Part shown: positions 6,464 to 9,052 of the stretch, piece after piece
How positions within the stretch are numbered: position 1 is the first letter of the stretch
Layout of the letters: each line of letters opens with the position of its first letter
Origin: CAZFHZ01 sp964519015
GTDB taxonomy: Bacteria > Blakebacterota > Blakebacteria > Blakebacterales > CAYUVJ01
Length of the DNA: 9,052 nucleotides
Reading direction: 5' to 3'
Assembly: GCA_964519015.1 (NCBI GenBank)
Contig: CAZFHZ010000127.1
Coordinates: 1 to 9,052, forward strand
Made by a program: the position numbers and the translations under genes
The notes under the pieces: model-generated
What the model was told of the DNA's origin: nothing
What the model saw: the letters and a program-made list of their open reading frames with translations, nothing else
Databases searched by the model: none

Positions 6464-7864
6464 ATGGACGTCCTGCTGGTCGACCCGGCCCTGCGCCGCG
6501 GGGTACCGGAACTCTACGAGAACCTGGGCGTGGCCAGCCTGGCCGCGACGGCCCGGCGGGCGGGTCTGCGGGTCGGGGTGTTGCTCAACCACGTGGAGGG
6601 GTGGTCATACCGCCGTCTGGGGCGGGAACTGATGGCGCGCCGGCCGGACGTTGTCGGGGTCAGCTTGCTCTCCTTCAACGCCCGCCGGACGCTCGACCTG
6701 CTGCGCCATCTGCGCCGGGGGGGTCTGCCCAGCCGGATCGTGGTCGGTGGTCATTTCCCGACTTTCAACGATGTCCGGCTGCTCGAGGAACGGCCGGAGA
6801 TCGATGTGGTGGTGCGGGGGGAGGGGGACCTCACCTTCGTCGACCTGCTCGAAGCGTGGAGGGACGGGCGGGACCTGGATCGGGTGGCCGGAATCAGCTA
6901 TCGCTGGGAGGGAGTGGTCCGGGCCAATCCCCTGCGGCCGCTGCTGCGCGACCTGGACACCCTTCCCTGGCCGAGCCGCGATTACACCGACCGGATCGTG
7001 CGGGCGGGGGGGAGCCTGAACCTGGCCCGCTCGCGCGGCTGTTTCGCCAACTGTGCCTTCTGCTCGATCGGGTCCTTTTACCGCCTGCAGCAGGGAACGG
7101 CCTGGCGCCAGCGCTCGGTCGACGACGTGCTGGCCGAACTCGACACCCTGGCCCGCCGCTGGCCCGGGGCCGAGGTCAAGTTCTACGACGACCAGTTCAT
7201 CGGGCCGGGACGCCGCGGGCGCGAGGACGCGCTGGCCTTCGCCGAGACCCTGGCCGGGAGCAGCTTCCGGGTGGCTTTCTCCATCTTCGCCCGGGCCGAC
7301 ACCATCGACCGGGAACTCTTCACGGCCCTGAAGGCCGCCGGGCTCCAGTCGGTCTTCGTGGGGGTGGAATCGGGGAGCCAGCGTGAACTGGACCTGTTCA
7401 ACAAGCGCACGACGGTCGAGGACAACCTGCACGCTCTGCAGGTCCTCCACGACCTGGACATCCGCTTCCAGATGGGGCTGATCTTCTTCGATCCCTACAC
7501 TAACCGGGAAGATGTCCAGGCGAATATGGACTTCATCGAGCGGACCCGGCCCTACTGGAGCGCCCGGGGCAACATCCTCTCGGTGGAGAACCGGGCGATC
7601 GTCTACAAGGGAACGCCCTTCTGGGACCGTCTGCAGGCCGAGGGGCGACTGAAGGGGGACTACATCGACTGCGACTACACCGTTCCCGATCGGGAAGTCC
7701 AAATCCTGATGAGGATCTCCCACCTGTTCCTCAACGTGTTGCTTCCGCTGCTCAGTCTGGTGCGGCGGCTGCCCGACCACCTGCGCCTGGCGCGCCTGCA
7801 GCTGGGGGAGCGTCTGCGGCGGCTGGCGCGGATCCGGCCGAAATACTCCCAGGACCCCGTGTAG
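6464..7864 (+). CDS. B12-binding-type radical SAM protein
   Basis: The 466-residue cytoplasmic enzyme has the two-part layout of cobalamin-dependent radical SAM proteins. The N-terminal part (about 1-165) is a Rossmann-like B12-binding-type domain: MDVLLVDPAL, LGVASLAATARRAGLRV, PDVVGVSLLS, RIVVGGHFPTF and IDVVVRGEGDLTF. No DxHxxG motif is evident, which is common in this superfamily. The radical SAM barrel follows, with the 4Fe-4S motif CFANCAFC (C193, C197, C200), an FYDDQF strand and GVESGSQ near 300. The C-terminal 55 residues are hydrophobic and then Arg-rich (FLNVLLPLLSLVRRL), possibly for membrane or peptide contact. Such enzymes do methylations, ring rearrangements and peptide or lipid modifications; the substrate here is unknown. 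AAGGA at 6453-6457 lies 6 nt before the ATG. It is the first gene behind the sigma-54 promoter and precedes a 33-codon ORF in the same unit. Confidence 0.88.
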   Translation: MDVLLVDPALRRGVPELYENLGVASLAATARRAGLRVGVLLNHVEGWSYRRLGRELMARRPDVVGVSLLSFNARRTLDLLRHLRRGGLPSRIVVGGHFPTFNDVRLLEERPEIDVVVRGEGDLTFVDLLEAWRDGRDLDRVAGISYRWEGVVRANPLRPLLRDLDTLPWPSRDYTDRIVRAGGSLNLARSRGCFANCAFCSIGSFYRLQQGTAWRQRSVDDVLAELDTLARRWPGAEVKFYDDQFIGPGRRGREDALAFAETLAGSSFRVAFSIFARADTIDRELFTALKAAGLQSVFVGVESGSQRELDLFNKRTTVEDNLHALQVLHDLDIRFQMGLIFFDPYTNREDVQANMDFIERTRPYWSARGNILSVENRAIVYKGTPFWDRLQAEGRLKGDYIDCDYTVPDREVQILMRISHLFLNVLLPLLSLVRRLPDHLRLARLQLGERLRRLARIRPKYSQDPV

Positions 7865-7917
7865 GGTAAAGTACCGGAAAATCGTTCACCCATTCACCAT
7901 CCAAGGACCACCACCAA

Positions 7918-7924
7918 AAAGGAG
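7918..7924 (+). promoter_or_regulatory. Strong Shine-Dalgarno of the 33-codon ORF
   Basis: AAAGGAG ends 7 nt before the ATG at 7932, an ideal distance. It is among the best ribosome sites in the window and the main reason to believe that the tiny ORF is translated. Confidence 0.75.
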
Positions 7925-7931
7925 TCCCACC

Positions 7932-8033
7932 ATGTATCGTTTCGCCAGCCGCATCCTCCGTTTCACCGGCTTTCTGCTCACCCTCGCCCTCAGCATCGGG
8001 GGGACCGAGCGGATTATGACCAGCATGAACTGA
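7932..8033 (+). CDS. Small hydrophobic peptide (33 aa) in the radical SAM unit
   Basis: This short ORF runs from an ATG with a strong SD to a TGA. It begins MYRFASRILRF, with three Arg. It then has a hydrophobic stretch, TGFLLTLALSIGG (residues 12-24), and ends in a polar tail, TERIMTSMN. There is no Cys. It lies 67 nt after the radical SAM stop with no visible promoter between them, and a strong hairpin follows 24 nt after its stop, so the two genes appear to share one sigma-54 transcript. Two readings are possible: a precursor peptide modified by the enzyme, perhaps with the Gly-Gly at 23-24 as a processing point, or a single-pass small membrane protein. The spacing before the Gly-Gly does not closely follow the usual double-glycine leader pattern. 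I recognise no family. Confidence 0.6.
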   Translation: MYRFASRILRFTGFLLTLALSIGGTERIMTSMN

Positions 8034-8057
8034 TCGCCGTTCTTCTCGAGTTGTGAG

Positions 8058-8089
8058 CGGGCCCCTCCCGGGGGACCGGGCGGGGCCCG
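8058..8089 (+). terminator. Very stable GC hairpin ending the radical SAM/peptide unit
   Basis: CGGGCCCC at 8058-8065 pairs perfectly with GGGGCCCG at 8082-8089. After one T/C mismatch, CCCGG at 8067-8071 pairs with CCGGG at 8076-8080 around a GGGA loop, giving 13 base pairs, all G-C. It lies 24 nt after the small-ORF stop and before the next promoter. No T-run follows, so it may pause polymerase, protect the mRNA 3' end or work with Rho rather than act as a textbook terminator. Confidence 0.6.
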
Positions 8090-8120
8090 GCGGTGCTGGT
8101 GAAGGAACCGGCGGGCCGGG

Positions 8121-8126
8121 TATATT
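8121..8126 (+). promoter_or_regulatory. Candidate -10 box for a leaderless transcript
   Basis: TATATT stands out in very GC-rich sequence and ends 6 nt before the GTG at 8133, so transcription could start on the first base of the start codon. A convincing -35 is absent; the best fit is GTGAAG at 8099-8104 with a 16-nt spacer. The lack of any SD before the GTG supports the leaderless reading. Confidence 0.4.
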
Positions 8127-8132
8127 CCCTTT

Positions 8133-9052
8133 GTGCGCCTGCCGATCCTCGACCGGGCTCTGCTCCTCTCGTTCCTGCTCCCCTCCGCCCTGGCGGCGGC
8201 TGGGTGCGGGGGGGGAGGGAAATACCTCCGGATCGGGCTTTCGGCGTTTGAGTCCTCACTCGATCCCACCGCCTCTTCGAACCTCGAGACCAAGAAGATC
8301 GCCGTCCAGGTTTACGAGGGGCTCCTCCAGCTCGGGCCGGAGGGGGAACTGGAACCCGGCCTGGCCCGGGCCTGGCAGTGGGACCCGACCTCCACCCGTC
8401 TGACCCTCCATCTGCGCACCGGGGTGCGCTGCCACGACGGCGGGCTCTTCACCGCCGCCGAGGCCGCCCGCAGCCTGCGGGAGGCCATGGCGGGACGGAC
8501 CTTCGAGCGGATGGGCCGGCCGGTCGCGCTCGAGACGCCGGACGATTCCACCCTGGTGATCGTGCTCCCCCATCCCTACCATCCACTCTCACGCTTCCTC
8601 GCCTCCGGGACGGAAGTCCCCATGCGGGGGAGCGGGCAGTTACCCGGCACCGGGATCCGGGCGGGCACCGGCCCCTTCCGGCCGGTCCGGATCGATCCGG
8701 CCGGCCGTTGGATGGAGCTGGAGCGGTTCCCGGCCTACTGGGGGGAGCGGCCGGAGGCGGAGCGGCTGCGCTTCGAGGCCTTCAGCGGGACCGAAGCGGC
8801 CCTGGATGCCCTGGAGCGGGGGGAACTCGACCTGCTCCTCTCGGTCTCGGTGGGGGACCTTCCCCGGATCCTGCGCTCGGAGCGCATGGCGCTGGTCAGC
8901 GGTCCGGCGGTGGTCTTCGCGATCATCGGCATGAACAACCGGCGGGCTCCCTTCGACCGGGTGGAAGTGAGACGGGCGCTGGCCCGGGCGCTGGACTGGC
9001 CGGCCCTGGTCGACCGGCTCTACCCCGGGGGGGCGGCCCGCCCGGCGGCCGG
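8133..9052 (+). CDS. Family-5 extracellular solute-binding lipoprotein (peptide/nickel ABC type), 5' part
   Basis: The frame is open from a GTG at 8133 to the window end (306 codons plus 2 bases); an in-frame TGA at 8100-8102 limits the start. Residues 1-25 form a lipoprotein signal (LLLSFLLPSALAAAGC, C25). A Gly4 linker follows, then the mature domain opening KYLRIGLSAFESSLDP. Family-5 features include VYEGLLQLGPEGELEPGLARAWQW (about 60-83), the signature RTGVRCHDGGLFTAAEAARSL (about 95-115), GTGPFRP (178-184), FPAYWGERPE (199-208), GELDLL (230-235) and GMNNRRAPFDRVEVRRALARALD (about 266-288). These proteins capture oligopeptides, nickel or similar ligands outside the membrane and pass them to an ABC importer. 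Usual length is about 500-550 residues, so roughly 40% lies beyond the window. The permease and ATPase genes would be expected downstream. The ligand cannot be told. Confidence 0.85.
   Translation, partial: MRLPILDRALLLSFLLPSALAAAGCGGGGKYLRIGLSAFESSLDPTASSNLETKKIAVQVYEGLLQLGPEGELEPGLARAWQWDPTSTRLTLHLRTGVRCHDGGLFTAAEAARSLREAMAGRTFERMGRPVALETPDDSTLVIVLPHPYHPLSRFLASGTEVPMRGSGQLPGTGIRAGTGPFRPVRIDPAGRWMELERFPAYWGERPEAERLRFEAFSGTEAALDALERGELDLLLSVSVGDLPRILRSERMALVSGPAVVFAIIGMNNRRAPFDRVEVRRALARALDWPALVDRLYPGGAARPAA

Noticed and set aside
6301..7386. Plus-strand open frame of 361 codons starting at the ATG at 6301
   Set aside because: It runs across the sigma-54 promoter and then overlaps the radical SAM gene out of frame. 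Its product is Arg/Gly/Pro-rich without domains.
7886..8293. Minus-strand open frame of 135 codons across the small ORF and hairpin
   Set aside because: It passes through the stable hairpin and both flanking plus-strand genes and has no motif.
8053..8403. Plus-strand open frame of 116 codons covering the hairpin and the start of the last gene
   Set aside because: It is out of frame with the solute-binding protein, whose lipobox and family-5 signature are clear, and it is Pro/Ser/Arg-rich.
1..9052. CRISPR arrays, tRNA or rRNA genes, insertion sequences, attachment sites
   Set aside because: I saw no repeat-spacer pattern, no cloverleaf or rRNA-like sequence, no transposase or integrase frame and no long terminal repeats.

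Overview
The window is GC-rich, densely coding bacterial DNA. The organism has an outer membrane: one protein is a predicted beta-barrel ending in a C-terminal Phe, and two others carry lipoprotein signals. Glycine is very often encoded by GGG, which produces many G-runs and long spurious antisense ORFs. The sequence does not identify the phylum. A high-GC diderm (delta-proteobacterial type or a related candidate phylum) would fit, but that is inference.

Layout. (1) Positions 1-5228 hold a tight plus-strand operon: the tail of an unidentified gene, a secreted FecR-domain protein, a large outer-membrane barrel with an N-terminal Ig-like domain, and a CHASE2-class III nucleotide cyclase. Gaps are only 10-19 nt, each with a Shine-Dalgarno (SD) or SD-like sequence. 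The set looks like an envelope-sensing unit feeding into a cyclic nucleotide, probably cAMP. (2) A GC-rich hairpin lies in the 48-nt gap before a convergent minus-strand lipoprotein gene (5277-6074), which has a five-step glycine zipper after its lipobox. (3) A gene-free stretch of about 390 nt (6075-6463) holds a plausible sigma-70 promoter for the lipoprotein, two inverted repeats, and a consensus-perfect sigma-54 (-24/-12) promoter facing right. (4) That promoter drives a B12-binding-type radical SAM gene (6464-7864), followed by a previously uncalled 33-codon ORF (7932-8033) with a strong SD. A very stable hairpin (8058-8089) closes the unit. (5) From 8133 to the window end runs the 5' part of a family-5 (peptide/nickel type) solute-binding lipoprotein gene. 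It has no SD but has a TATATT box placed so that the transcript could be leaderless.

The best candidate for something undescribed is unit 4: a sigma-54-controlled B12/radical SAM enzyme paired with a tiny hydrophobic peptide that could be its substrate or a membrane partner. The FecR/barrel/CHASE2-cyclase operon is a recognisable signalling arrangement of unknown stimulus.
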